Assembly (NCBI GenBank): GCA_900769465.1 | Contig: CAAGGT010000264.1 | Location: forward strand, 45,548 to 109,547 | Direction: 5' to 3' | Length of the DNA: 64,000 bases | Source: Bacteroidaceae bacterium | Lineage (GTDB): Bacteria > Bacteroidota > Bacteroidia > Bacteroidales > Bacteroidaceae | Part shown: positions 63,975 to 64,000 of the stretch, piece after piece | Numbering within the stretch: the first letter of the stretch is position 1 | How the letters are laid out: every line of letters starts with the position of its first letter | Translations under genes and position numbers: made by a program | Notes under the pieces: model-generated | Told to the model about the DNA's origin: nothing | Database searches by the model: none | What the model saw: only the letters and a program-made list of their open reading frames with translations

Positions 63975-64000
63975 ATGAGTCGTTCATTAAAAAAAGGTCC
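63975..64000 (+). CDS. rpsS: 30S ribosomal protein S19 (5' end only)
   Basis: The ATG at 63975 starts MSRSLKKGP before the window ends. This is the invariant S19 start, and its position after rplB is as expected in the S10 operon. Confidence 0.93.

Noticed and set aside
1..64000. CRISPR arrays, tRNA or rRNA genes, insertion sequences, prophage
   Set aside because: None of the expected repeat-spacer patterns, cloverleaf sequences, transposase or phage genes were recognised; a tRNA or CRISPR search tool could still correct this.

Overview
The window is 64 kb of a Bacteroidales chromosome (Bacteroides/Prevotella-like; genus not decidable from this stretch). The grounds are: promoters of the Bacteroides type (-33 TTTG and -7 TAnnTTTG) before several operons; an UpxY-type NusG paralogue heading a capsule operon; Bacteroidales-restricted families (DUF4254, DUF3256, DUF4831); and the gene order acpP-fabF-rnc. 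No rRNA gene, tRNA gene, CRISPR array, insertion sequence or phage gene was seen.

Region 1 (1-22992, all on the minus strand) is a capsular or exopolysaccharide locus read right to left. It starts at a promoter near 23119-23150 with upxY, followed by the export lipoprotein Wza, the chain-length tyrosine kinase Wzc, a PHP-type tyrosine phosphatase and the flippase Wzx. Next come an Fe-S/F420-hydrogenase-beta-like protein, a pyruvyl transferase, a run of glycosyltransferases, a HAD-domain protein, an acyltransferase, a Wzy-like polymerase, a hexapeptide acetyltransferase and more glycosyltransferases. The distal end holds a DUF4062/ATPase/winged-helix protein and a nucleotidyltransferase-kinase protein cut by the window edge. 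Four gaps in the distal half carry related inverted-repeat elements ending in GACAGAAGAACAAAAG-like termini. They sit tightly between single genes and are the most unusual structure in the window.

Region 2 (23246-25643, minus) is a small operon of a DUF4254 protein, a heptosyltransferase-like GT9 and a SAM methyltransferase, probably for LPS or glycolipid. Region 3 (25811-57388) is core housekeeping in short operons on both strands: pdxB, acpP-fabF-rnc, folB, B12-dependent ribonucleotide reductase, dnaA, dnaX, a FtsB/DivIC-like protein, an endoglucosaminidase-LysM protein, cdd, a low-molecular-weight phosphatase, ruvC, ribH, a TPR protein, recF-DUF721, a nucleoside permease, a bifunctional nuclease, rsmE-truA-EamA-DUF3256, a CapA-like protein with folD, ffh, a DUF4831 protein, hpt-adk, obgE and a 750-residue membrane protein with an EF-hand loop. 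Several strong hairpin terminators divide these units.

Region 4 (57982-64000, plus) is the str/S10 ribosomal cluster: rpsL, rpsG, fusA, rpsJ, rplC, rplD, rplW, rplB and the first codons of rpsS. Hairpins lie in the rpsL-rpsG and fusA-rpsJ spacers.

For several genes the longest open frame starts too early; starts were moved to the conserved N-terminus, and the reason is given in each entry.
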